Shown here piece by piece: positions 42,118 to 48,883 of a stretch of 64,000 bases of DNA (position 1 is its first letter; the number at the start of each line of letters is the position of its first letter). A program made the position numbers and the translations under genes. Source of the stretch: Streptomyces odontomachi (lineage in GTDB: Bacteria > Actinomycetota > Actinomycetes > Streptomycetales > Streptomycetaceae). The stretch is from NCBI RefSeq assembly GCF_024435355.1, contig NZ_JAMJWG010000012.1, positions 1-64,000 of the forward strand, read 5' to 3'. The notes under the pieces were generated by a model. The model did not search any database, had not been told where the DNA came from, and saw only the letters and a program-made list of their open reading frames with translations.

Positions 42118-42140
42118 GTTTAGCGAACGTTCCCGGTGAG
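42118..42140. other. attR of the serine-integrase element
   Basis: The element half-site GTTTAGCGAACGTTCC (42118-42133) is followed by the shared core CGGTGAG (42134-42140) and then methyltransferase coding sequence. Confidence 0.8.
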
Positions 42141-42497
42141 CACGGCGTCGTACGAGGAGTGCGGGAGCCGGCGGGTCCAGCCGGGGTCCTTGAGGTCGGC
42201 GGTCACCAGGGTCACCCGCTCGTCCGAGGCGAAGGTGCCCTCGGCGATGGTCAGCAGCGCCGGATCCTGGTCGACGCCGACGCTGGTGGCCCCGGGCAGT
42301 CGCCGCAGCAGCCGGGCCGTGATGCTGCCGGTGCCGCACGCCAGGTCGAGCACCCGGGGTTCGGGGCCGACCAGCGCCTCGACCATGTCGAGCATCACCC
42401 GGAACCGCTCCTCGCGATCGGGCATGTACCACTCCTGCTGGCGGTCCCAGCTGTGCTGCCAGGCCTGCCAGTCGGACCCCGCGGTCGTTTCCGTCAT
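42134..42497 (-). pseudogene. 5' part of the split SAM-dependent methyltransferase gene
   Basis: About 121 native codons from ATG 42497, containing the SAM motif VLDLACGTGSITARLL and VGVDQDPALLTIAEG. Reading enters the element at the core and ends four codons later (TAG 42122-42120 region), giving a truncated product without the substrate-binding half. GGAGGGG lies upstream of the start. The remaining part is at 28894-29298. Confidence 0.9.
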
Positions 42498-42654
42498 GGG
42501 CCGTCGCCCCTCCTGCGTCCGAGGCATCGAGGCATCCCCGCTGCATCTGCCACGCATCCCGGCGCGGGCACAGCCCCGGGTAATACCCTTGCTGCCGGTG
42601 CACTCATTACCCCATCGTGCCGTCACCCTAGACGGCACCCAGTAAGGACTACAA

Positions 42655-43293
42655 GTGGAACTGGCCTCTTACTCGGATTTCGCCCTGCGCCTCGTGAACA
42701 GCGAGGAGCCCAGCCGTGGCGTCGACACGCTGACCTCCGTCGAGGCGGTGCGCGCGCTGTTCGGCGGTAACCACTCCGCGGCCCGCCGGGCCACGGACGC
42801 CGACGTGACCCGCTTCCGCTCGGTGCGGGCCCGGTTGCGCGCCGTCTTCGAGGCCGCCGACGACGGCGACGCACGGCTCGCCGTCGACCTGCTGAACTCG
42901 CTGCTGATGGAGTTCCCGGTGAGTCCGCAGATCTCCGGGCACGACTTCCTCGACGAGGCGGGCCACCCACGCTGGCACATGCACCTGGCCGACCATCCGT
43001 CCAACGCCACCGCGGGCTACGCGGCGATCGCCGCGATGGGCCTGGCCTTCCACCTCACCGAGCACGGCGCCGACCGGCTCGGCCTGTGCCAGGCGGCGCC
43101 ATGCCGCAACGCCTACCTGGACACCTCGACCAACCGCTCCCGGCGCTACTGCTCCGACCGGTGCGCGACCCGCGCGAACGTGGCGGCCTACCGCGCCCGC
43201 AAACGCCAGGAAGCGGGCCGCGGGAACCGCCCTGAGGGCACCGGCCGCACCGCGGACAGCAGCCAGACGACGGCACCCAGCACCCGCCACTGA
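42655..43293 (+). CDS. CGNR zinc-finger domain protein
   Basis: A 212-residue protein of the ABATE/CGNR family. The N-terminal ABATE-like domain (1-135) includes RFRSVRARLRAVFEAADDGD. The C-terminal zinc finger is CQAAPCRNAYLDTSTNRS followed by YCSDRCATRANVAAYR. The family is thought to act in transcriptional regulation. GTG 42655 lies 6 nt after AAGGAC. The last 106 bp overlap the convergent sodX gene, so the two transcripts are antisense at their ends. Confidence 0.88.
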   Translation: MELASYSDFALRLVNSEEPSRGVDTLTSVEAVRALFGGNHSAARRATDADVTRFRSVRARLRAVFEAADDGDARLAVDLLNSLLMEFPVSPQISGHDFLDEAGHPRWHMHLADHPSNATAGYAAIAAMGLAFHLTEHGADRLGLCQAAPCRNAYLDTSTNRSRRYCSDRCATRANVAAYRARKRQEAGRGNRPEGTGRTADSSQTTAPSTRH

Positions 43294-43628
43294 CCCCGTT
43301 CCCGGGGCCGCGGACGGTAGCGTGCGACGACCCGCCCCAGGACCAGCTCGTCGGGCACGACCCCGTACACGGTGCTGTCCGCACCGGCACCCGGGTTGTC
43401 CGCGCGCACCCACCAGCCGCCCTCACGGCGCTGCACCGCCCGCTTGACGATCAGCAGGTTCTGCTGGAGCGGGTGGCGCAACACCACCACCTGCCCCTCC
43501 CGCACCCGCGCCCCGTACCGGACGAACACCTGATCGCCCTGGTACAGCGTCGGCACCATGGAAGGCCCCTCCACCTCGGCGACCCCGAACAGTGCCCGGA
43601 CCTCCCGCCCCTCCGCGGTCTCCGGCAT
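43188..43628 (-). CDS. sodX: Nickel-type superoxide dismutase maturation protease
   Basis: A 146-residue signal-peptidase-like enzyme that removes the 14-residue leader of SodN so that the new N-terminal His can bind nickel. The Ser/Lys dyad is Ser23 in EGPSMVPTL and Lys62 in LLIVKRAVQ. A hydrophobic C-terminal stretch (WRVLGAVVWLLSAV) could anchor it. ATG 43628 follows GGAGG. It is divergent from sodN, the usual arrangement. The 3' end overlaps the CGNR gene by 106 bp. Confidence 0.92.
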   Translation of the reverse strand: MPETAEGREVRALFGVAEVEGPSMVPTLYQGDQVFVRYGARVREGQVVVLRHPLQQNLLIVKRAVQRREGGWWVRADNPGAGADSTVYGVVPDELVLGRVVARYRPRPRERGQWRVLGAVVWLLSAVRPVPSGRFPRPASWRLRAR

Positions 43629-43801
43629 CAGACAACCTCCCGGTGCGTTCCTCGGTCATCCACGGTCATCCACAGTCATCCTCCAGGGTTCCCAGTCTCG
43701 CCCCGGACTTTTGGCCTAAGCCCCTGGGGGCACCCGAGAAAACACGTCTCCTACGGAGTAATGTCCCACCTGAGAAGACGATCACGAGGAAGGACAGCTG
43801 A

Positions 43802-44197
43802 ATGCTCTCCCGCCTGTTTGCGCCCAAGGTGAAGGTCAGCGCCCACTGCGACCTGCCCTGCGGCGTTTACGACCCGGCCCAGGCCCGCATCGAGGCGGAG
43901 TCGGTGAAGGCCGTCCAGGAGAAGATGGCCGGCAACGACGACCCGCACTTCCAGACGCGCGCCACCGTCATCAAGGAGCAGCGTGCGGAGCTTGCCAAGC
44001 ACCATGTCTCGGTGCTGTGGAGCGACTACTTCAAGCCTCCGCACTTCGAAAAGTACCCCGAGCTGCACCAGCTCGTGAACGACACCCTCAAGGCCCTGTC
44101 GGCGGCGAAGGGCTCCACCGACCCGGCGACGGGCCAGAAGGCGCTCGACTACATCGCCCAGATCGACAAGATCTTCTGGGAGACCAAGAAGGCCTGA
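43802..44197 (+). CDS. sodN: Nickel superoxide dismutase
   Basis: A 131-residue precursor converting superoxide to oxygen and peroxide in the cytoplasm as a homohexamer. The leader (1-14, MLSRLFAPKVKVSA) is followed by the nickel hook HCDLPCGVY, with His15, Cys16 and Cys20 as ligands. Helical-bundle residues follow, including FKPPHFEKYPELHQL. AAGGAC precedes ATG 43802. The last five codons and stop lie within the 21-bp attL of the downstream element, which restores the sequence exactly. The protein is intact, but its native downstream region is now 16 kb away. Confidence 0.96.
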   Translation: MLSRLFAPKVKVSAHCDLPCGVYDPAQARIEAESVKAVQEKMAGNDDPHFQTRATVIKEQRAELAKHHVSVLWSDYFKPPHFEKYPELHQLVNDTLKALSAAKGSTDPATGQKALDYIAQIDKIFWETKKA

Positions 44198-44199
44198 TC
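44179..44199. other. attL (3' end of sodN)
   Basis: The 21 bp here, G followed by GAGACCAAGAAGGCCTGATC, recur exactly at 60234-60254. The repeat covers the codons for E-T-K-K-A and the stop of sodN. Confidence 0.92.
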
Positions 44200-44204
44200 T
44201 TCGA

Positions 44205-45359
44205 TCATGCCGTTTGACCTGCGATTTCCTTAATCGTCTGGTCTTCCGGTCCGCACCCGGTCCGCAGGCCGCCGAGAACGGCGTCCATGACGGTCCGGGT
44301 GCGGTCCTCTTCACCCGGCCACAGGTGGGCGTAGATCCGCAGTGTGATGACGGCGGACGCGTGGCCGAGGACCAGCTGGACCTGCTTGACGCTTGCTCCG
44401 CCGGCGATGAGGGCGGAGGCGTAGAAGTGGCGCAGGTCGTGGGTCACCATGTGCGGCAGCTCGACGGGCCTGCGGCCCTCGCGCTCGGCCGCCTCGGTCT
44501 CCGCTGATTGGAGCGCCCTGCGAGCGCAGTTCCACTCCGTCTTCCAGCGACGGTAGTTGAGAGGCTCGCCCTCCTCCATCGTGAACAGCCACTCCTTGGA
44601 GGGGCGTGCGGCGAGGTGCTGGAGGAGCGCGTCCGTGACGACCTCGCCGACCGGGACCGTACGCCGGGACTTGGCGGTCTTCGGCGGACCGATCTTCCCG
44701 GACTGGAGGCGCTGACGCTCGACGCGGATGGCGCCAGCCTTGAAGTCGACGTCGGAGACCTTGAGGCCGAGCAACTCGCCTATTCGCAAGCCTGATCCGG
44801 CGAGCGTGACGATCGCCGCGCGGATGTACGGCGGCATCGCGCGGGCCATGGCCTCGACCTGCGCGACCGTGGGCGGGGTGACCTCCTCGTCCGGCATGGG
44901 CGGGAGGGTGATCCGGCGGCACGGGCTGGAGGCGATGACCTTGTCCTCGACGGCCGCGGTCATGAGGCGCACGAGGACGTCGTAGACGTTGCGCACGCTG
45001 CCGGGGCCGAGCAGCTCGGACAGGCTCTTGAAGAGCACCTGGAGGTCGTTGCGGCGTATCGCCGCCATCGCGCGGGAGCCCAGCGCCGGGACGAGGTGGA
45101 GTCGGAGCGCGTTGTCGGTGATGCGCTCCCCCGCCTCGCTGGCGATGAGTGACTCCTCCCACTTCTTCGCGTATTTCTCGAACGTGATCCGTCCGGCACG
45201 AGGGTCGACGTATTGGCCCGTGACGATGCTGGCCGTGACCTCGTCGATCCAGCGCTGGGCGTCGATCTTGCGGTCGAAGTGGCGGGCGTGCTCCTTGCCG
45301 TCGAGGTCTCGGTAGCGGGCCCGCCATCTGCCGTTGGGGCGCTTCTGGACGTTCGCCAA
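44205..45359 (-). CDS. int: Tyrosine recombinase (integrase)
   Basis: A 384-residue phage-type integrase. An N-terminal arm-binding domain (1-55) is followed by a core-binding SAM-like domain (about 57-150) and a catalytic domain with Arg192 (GSGLRIGE), Lys near 227-230, His307/Arg310 (HDLRH), His333 (LGHAS) and nucleophile Tyr343 (RIYAHLW). All catalytic residues are present. TTG 45359 is used as start because GGGAG lies 7-8 nt upstream and the family begins at ANVQKRPNG. Its 3' end nearly touches attL. The region 44251-44304 inside the gene forms a hairpin resembling the native sodN terminator. Confidence 0.93.
   Translation of the reverse strand: MANVQKRPNGRWRARYRDLDGKEHARHFDRKIDAQRWIDEVTASIVTGQYVDPRAGRITFEKYAKKWEESLIASEAGERITDNALRLHLVPALGSRAMAAIRRNDLQVLFKSLSELLGPGSVRNVYDVLVRLMTAAVEDKVIASSPCRRITLPPMPDEEVTPPTVAQVEAMARAMPPYIRAAIVTLAGSGLRIGELLGLKVSDVDFKAGAIRVERQRLQSGKIGPPKTAKSRRTVPVGEVVTDALLQHLAARPSKEWLFTMEEGEPLNYRRWKTEWNCARRALQSAETEAAEREGRRPVELPHMVTHDLRHFYASALIAGGASVKQVQLVLGHASAVITLRIYAHLWPGEEDRTRTVMDAVLGGLRTGCGPEDQTIKEIAGQTA
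44251..44304 (+). terminator. Element-borne copy of the sodN terminator
   Basis: CCGCACCCGG (44251-44260) pairs exactly with CCGGGTGCGG (44295-44304). The same arm and part of the preceding sequence recur at the native sodN terminator (60314-60366). It lies antisense within the integrase coding sequence and could end sodN transcription. Confidence 0.55.
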
Positions 45360-45380
45360 GTGGCTTCTCCCTTGGGTTGG

Positions 45381-45884
45381 TTATCGGTGGTAGCCGCCGC
45401 CCTCGATGAGCTCGGTGAGGGTGCGGGCGTCGCGCTCGTCGCCCATGAGGCGAAGGCACTGTTCGTGGATGGCCCGTGAGCTGTCGGGGTGGGCCTGGAT
45501 GTACTTGGCGATGCCGACGACCGCGTGGTGCAGGCGGTCCTCGGCGTCGCGTGTCTCGTAGTACGCCTCGACGGCTTCCTGGACGAGCCGTCTGCTGTCG
45601 AGGTCCAGTCCCTCCAGGGGCGGGGACATCAGCTCTTCGAGGGGCAGCTCGAAGACGCGGGCGAAGGCGAGGGCCTCGTCAACGTTGATACGGCGGCGTG
45701 GGGTGCCGTTCTCGATGCGCCAGACCGCGGTCTGGTTCATCTTGACGCCGGCCTTGGACACCCGGTCCGCCAGCTCGATCGTGCTCCATCCCCTGACCTC
45801 GCGCTCCAGCGCCACCCGCGCGGCAATGTTGCCCTCGCTGTAGAGCAGCGGCACCTCAGCGCCGTCGGCCTTGTCGCCTGTCAT
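45381..45884 (-). CDS. XRE family regulator
   Basis: A 167-residue protein. The N-terminal HTH (18-75) reads NIAARVALEREVRGWSTIELADRV and KMNQTAVWRIENG. The C-terminal part is helical (EAVEAYYETRDAEDRLHHAVVGIAKYIQ). It lies directly upstream of the integrase and is divergent from the excisionase-like gene, the typical place of the lysogeny-type repressor of such an element. The promoter region carries two related GAAAC-centred dyads. Confidence 0.87.
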   Translation of the reverse strand: MTGDKADGAEVPLLYSEGNIAARVALEREVRGWSTIELADRVSKAGVKMNQTAVWRIENGTPRRRINVDEALAFARVFELPLEELMSPPLEGLDLDSRRLVQEAVEAYYETRDAEDRLHHAVVGIAKYIQAHPDSSRAIHEQCLRLMGDERDARTLTELIEGGGYHR

Positions 45885-45911
45885 CGGGCCTCCACCATGA
45901 CCATCACTTTC

Positions 45912-45985
45912 CTAATTGAAACATTAGCTTCCCGATTTGGGTAACCGGTGATCGTCGAGTACAACTATGCATATCGAAACGTTAT
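45912..45985. promoter_or_regulatory. Divergent promoter region with two GAAAC-centred operators
   Basis: CTAATTGAAACATTAG (45912-45927) and ATATCGAAACGTTAT (45971-45985) share a GAAAC centre and symmetric arms, 58 bp apart. They lie between the XRE and excisionase-like genes in a locally AT-rich stretch and are likely XRE sites. Confidence 0.65.
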
Positions 45986-46003
45986 CTAGTTGATTGGGAA
46001 TGT

Positions 46004-46198
46004 ATGCGATACCTGACCACCGCGGAGGTCGCCAAGCGCTACCGCACAACAGAGAGCACCGTCCGCTACTGGCGCCAGATCGAGAAGGGCCCGCGCGGCA
46101 TCAAGATCGGCAAGCGGGTTCTGTACCCCGAGGCCGAGCTGCTGCGCTACGAGCGGGCGCTGATCGAGGGCCGAGACGAGTGGGGTCTGGCCTCCTGA
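46004..46198 (+). CDS. Excisionase-like MerR-type helix-turn-helix protein
   Basis: A 64-residue protein, MRYLTTAEVAKRYRTTESTV followed by RYWRQIEKGPRGIKIGKRVL and YPEAELLRYE. This is the standard short winged-helix excisionase fold (helix_turn_helix_17 type). It should bend att DNA and favour excision with the tyrosine integrase, and is divergent from the XRE repressor. ATG 46004 has only a weak GGGAA upstream. Confidence 0.86.
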   Translation: MRYLTTAEVAKRYRTTESTVRYWRQIEKGPRGIKIGKRVLYPEAELLRYERALIEGRDEWGLAS

Positions 46199-46347
46199 GC
46201 CGTCGGGGGCCCGGGACACGGAAACGGCCCTCGGCGCGCCAACGCCGAAGGCCGGAGAGTTCCCCCGCACACCGCCCATCCCTGAACGAACAAGCCGACG
46301 AGGGGCTGGAACTTGCCCGTCCTACCCCTCGTCTGGGAGGAACGCCT

Positions 46348-47958
46348 ATGGAGGACTCTACGTCCCCCACCAACCCGAACACGGTCCCCAAGGTCAGCTG
46401 GCCCGAGGTCGCGGTCCCCGGCCAAGGCGTCACCGGACGCCGCGGGGACGAGCATTCTGCTGCTGCGGTATCAGGGGACCGTCCCCGCGATACATCCGGT
46501 CCCCTGACGGCGCGAACCATGGTCCCCATACCTAATTCCGTTGGAGACATGCAGGTCAGCGGCATCGGCACGCCCACGGGGACCGGTCCCCAAGACTCTG
46601 GAGTTGCACCAGGGGACCGCACTGGGGACCGGGACAACGGCCCTCACCTGTTGCCTGGGACCGACGTCCCCGTGGAACGGGCCGAGCAACAAGAGATCGC
46701 TGCCATCGATGGCGGGACCCGCGCCGCCGGCCATGAAGGCGCTGGTGCTCAGGTAGTCGCTGACGGGGTCGCGCTGCTGGATGAGTTGCGGGCAGCGATC
46801 GGCAAGTACGTGGTGCTACCCCACGAGGAGGCGCTGACCGCGGTCGCCCTGTGGGTGGCGGCCACGCACATCCAGACGGCTCTGCAGCACGCGCCACGTC
46901 TGGCGGTGGTGAGCCCGACGAAGGGATGCGGCAAGTCCCGGGCTCTGGACGTGCTCCACGAAACCGTGCACCAGCCGATGATGACGGTGAACACCTCTCC
47001 CGCGGTCATCTTCCGGGTCATCGGCAAGAACCCGCCCACCCTGCTGGTGGACGAGGCGGACACCATCTTCGGCCCCAAAGCGAGCGGTGACAGTGAGATC
47101 CTGCGCGGCCTGCTGAATGCCGGGCACCAGCGCAACCGGCCCGCCTGGCGGATCTCCGGTCCGGATCACAAGCCGACCCCGTTCCCCACCTTCGCCATGG
47201 CCGCCATCGCGGGGATCGGCGACCTACCGGACACGGTCATGGACCGGGCAGTCGTGCTGCGGATGCAGAAGCGCAAACCGGGCGAGAAGGTCGCCCCTTT
47301 CCGCTCCCGGTATTCGGTGCCGGAACTCAACGCGCTGCGTGACCGGCTGACCGCCTGGCTGGGTCCGCTGCGCGGGCAGGCTGCCCGCACGGTGCCGCAC
47401 ATGCCGGTGGAGGACCGGGCCGCGGACACCTGGGAGCCTCTGGTCATCATCGCCGACCTAGCTGGCGGCCAGTGGCCCGCTCAGGCTCGTGCCGCCTGCC
47501 TGGCCATGACCCGTCACGAGGCGGCCCACGACGAGCAGAGCAGCCTGAAGACGCGGCTCCTGCGCGACATTCACCGCATCTTCGCGCAGGCGGACAACCC
47601 CGAGGCTCTGGCCACCCAAGATCTGGTCGCCGCGCTGATCCTGGACGCCGAGGCCCCGTGGGCGGAGCACGGCACCAAAGGGCTGAATGCCTACCACCTG
47701 AGCAATCTGCTGCGGGACTTCAACATCAGCCCGGCCAACTACCGGTTCGACAAGGGCAGGCAGGCCAAGGCGTACATGCGTAACCGGTTCCTGGATGCCT
47801 GGGCCCGCAACTGCCCCGATCTCGTCAAGGCGGCACCCCAGCCCGAACACGGCGCTGCCCCCGCCCGCAGGGCCCAGGGCCAACCACCCGCCGCCCCGGC
47901 GGGGACGCTACCTGTCAGCCCGCCCGGTGGCCCCGCCGGACCGAGGCGCGCTCTCTGA
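46348..47958 (+). CDS. DUF3631 domain replication-associated ATPase
   Basis: A 536-residue protein. The first ~135 residues are low-complexity and acidic. The DUF3631-type part starts near LLDELRAAIGKYVVLPHEEAL. It includes a P-loop-like PTKGCGKSRAL and a Walker B-like LLVDEADTIFG, and ends with the helical region NAYHLSNLLRDFNI. Such proteins accompany primase/helicase functions in actinobacterial elements and may replace a Rep. GGGAGG lies 7 nt before ATG 46348. The 3' end is Pro/Ala/Gly-rich. Confidence 0.82.
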   Translation: MEDSTSPTNPNTVPKVSWPEVAVPGQGVTGRRGDEHSAAAVSGDRPRDTSGPLTARTMVPIPNSVGDMQVSGIGTPTGTGPQDSGVAPGDRTGDRDNGPHLLPGTDVPVERAEQQEIAAIDGGTRAAGHEGAGAQVVADGVALLDELRAAIGKYVVLPHEEALTAVALWVAATHIQTALQHAPRLAVVSPTKGCGKSRALDVLHETVHQPMMTVNTSPAVIFRVIGKNPPTLLVDEADTIFGPKASGDSEILRGLLNAGHQRNRPAWRISGPDHKPTPFPTFAMAAIAGIGDLPDTVMDRAVVLRMQKRKPGEKVAPFRSRYSVPELNALRDRLTAWLGPLRGQAARTVPHMPVEDRAADTWEPLVIIADLAGGQWPAQARAACLAMTRHEAAHDEQSSLKTRLLRDIHRIFAQADNPEALATQDLVAALILDAEAPWAEHGTKGLNAYHLSNLLRDFNISPANYRFDKGRQAKAYMRNRFLDAWARNCPDLVKAAPQPEHGAAPARRAQGQPPAAPAGTLPVSPPGGPAGPRRAL

Positions 47959-48139
47959 TCCCACCGGGGTCCGTATCACTTCGTCGCATCCGTCCCCACA
48001 CAGGTCAGCGCGGGGACGGACCCTGTCGCCGGGACAGAGTTCTCCGTACCTGCCCGCGGCTCCGTACCTGTGCTGACCAGGCATGCGACGGATGCGACGG
48101 ACGTGACGCAGTCCCATCCTCCTCTGCACCGGAGCACCC
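47959..48139. other. Candidate origin of transfer (oriT) upstream of mobC
   Basis: 181 bp without a gene. It holds CCGTCCCC (47990-47997) with its exact complement at 48012-48019, then CTGTC/GACAG (48023-48037) and repeats of CGGATGCGACGGA. The region immediately upstream of mobC and relaxase genes is where oriT normally lies. Confidence 0.45.
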
Positions 48140-48883
48140 ATGCACGCCAAGAAAGACACGAGCCCCTCTTCTTCCCGCCGCTGGGGTTGGTTCAGCCCGG
48201 ACCGACGAACAGCAGCAAGCTGGAGCGAACGAGCCCCTAAAGAGGCTTCGTCCGCGCATATCCCCGCCCCTGGGGTGGCGGAGGGGGAGGGTGCCGGGCG
48301 CCAGCGGGCGCCCGAGCCTGAGGAGGGGGTGAACGAGCCCCGCACCGCGTCTGCCGCCGACAGCGCCGAGCAGTCCGTCGCCGACTCCATCGCCCCGCGC
48401 GCCGAGCCGTCTGCCGATCCGCAAGAACCCACCGCCGTTGAGCAGCCGTCGTGGCGTGAGCCCGACGCCCCCGCGCTGCCCGCGCGGATGAACCGCAAGC
48501 GCACCATCGAGAAGCGCGACCAAGAGAAGAAGATCCGCTTCACCCCGACCGCGGTCCGCCTCATCGACGCCGAGGCCAAGCGGCGCCATCAGAAGTTCGC
48601 CGGCTTCGTCGGCGACGCCGCCCTCGCCGTCGCGCTCGGCAAGGCCAGAATGGTCGGCAGCCCGGAGGACGACCCCATCCGCCCGCTGGTGGAGGCCGTC
48701 GAAGCTCACACCAAGGCGCTGAACCGGATCGGCACCAACCTCAACCAGATCACGGCAGCCATCCACTCCGGCGCGATCCCCGAGCGCGCCGAGGCCGTCC
48801 TCGACCGCATCGAGCAGGCCGCCGAGGCCAGTTATGCACTGATGGACCAGTTCCTGACGGAAGGGGCCGATCATGGTGCCTGA
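48140..48883 (+). CDS. mobC: MobC-like relaxosome accessory protein
   Basis: A 247-residue protein. The first ~120 residues are disordered and acidic. The conserved C-terminal part begins NRKRTIEKRDQEKKIRFTP and includes the MobC signature LNRIGTNLNQITAAIHSG. It should help open DNA at oriT for the relaxase encoded next, whose start overlaps its end by 11 bp. ATG 48140 is the first start after the oriT candidate. Confidence 0.84.
   Translation: MHAKKDTSPSSSRRWGWFSPDRRTAASWSERAPKEASSAHIPAPGVAEGEGAGRQRAPEPEEGVNEPRTASAADSAEQSVADSIAPRAEPSADPQEPTAVEQPSWREPDAPALPARMNRKRTIEKRDQEKKIRFTPTAVRLIDAEAKRRHQKFAGFVGDAALAVALGKARMVGSPEDDPIRPLVEAVEAHTKALNRIGTNLNQITAAIHSGAIPERAEAVLDRIEQAAEASYALMDQFLTEGADHGA

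Larger units (their letters stand above)
29292..42140. mobile_element. AICE-type integrative and conjugative element (serine integrase), about 12.8 kb
   Basis: The ends are the two copies of CGGTGAG at 29292-29298 and 42134-42140, which lie at the break in the methyltransferase gene. Contents are an integrase at the left end, and on the opposite strand a rolling-circle Rep, an FtsK/TraB translocase, a small Spd-like membrane protein and a small regulatory protein. These are joined by GntR (HutC/UTRA), GntR (FCD) and XRE regulators, zinc-ribbon microproteins and secreted proteins. A single FtsK-like transfer protein with Rep is the mark of actinomycete elements that move as double-stranded DNA. 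No clear excision directionality factor was identified. Confidence 0.9.

Noticed and set aside
29343..42140. Prophage
   Set aside because: No capsid, terminase, tail or lysis genes; Rep plus FtsK-like transfer gene indicate an AICE instead.
44179..44320. tRNA gene as integration target of the tyrosine integrase
   Set aside because: No cloverleaf could be drawn; the direct repeat coincides with the 3' end of sodN.
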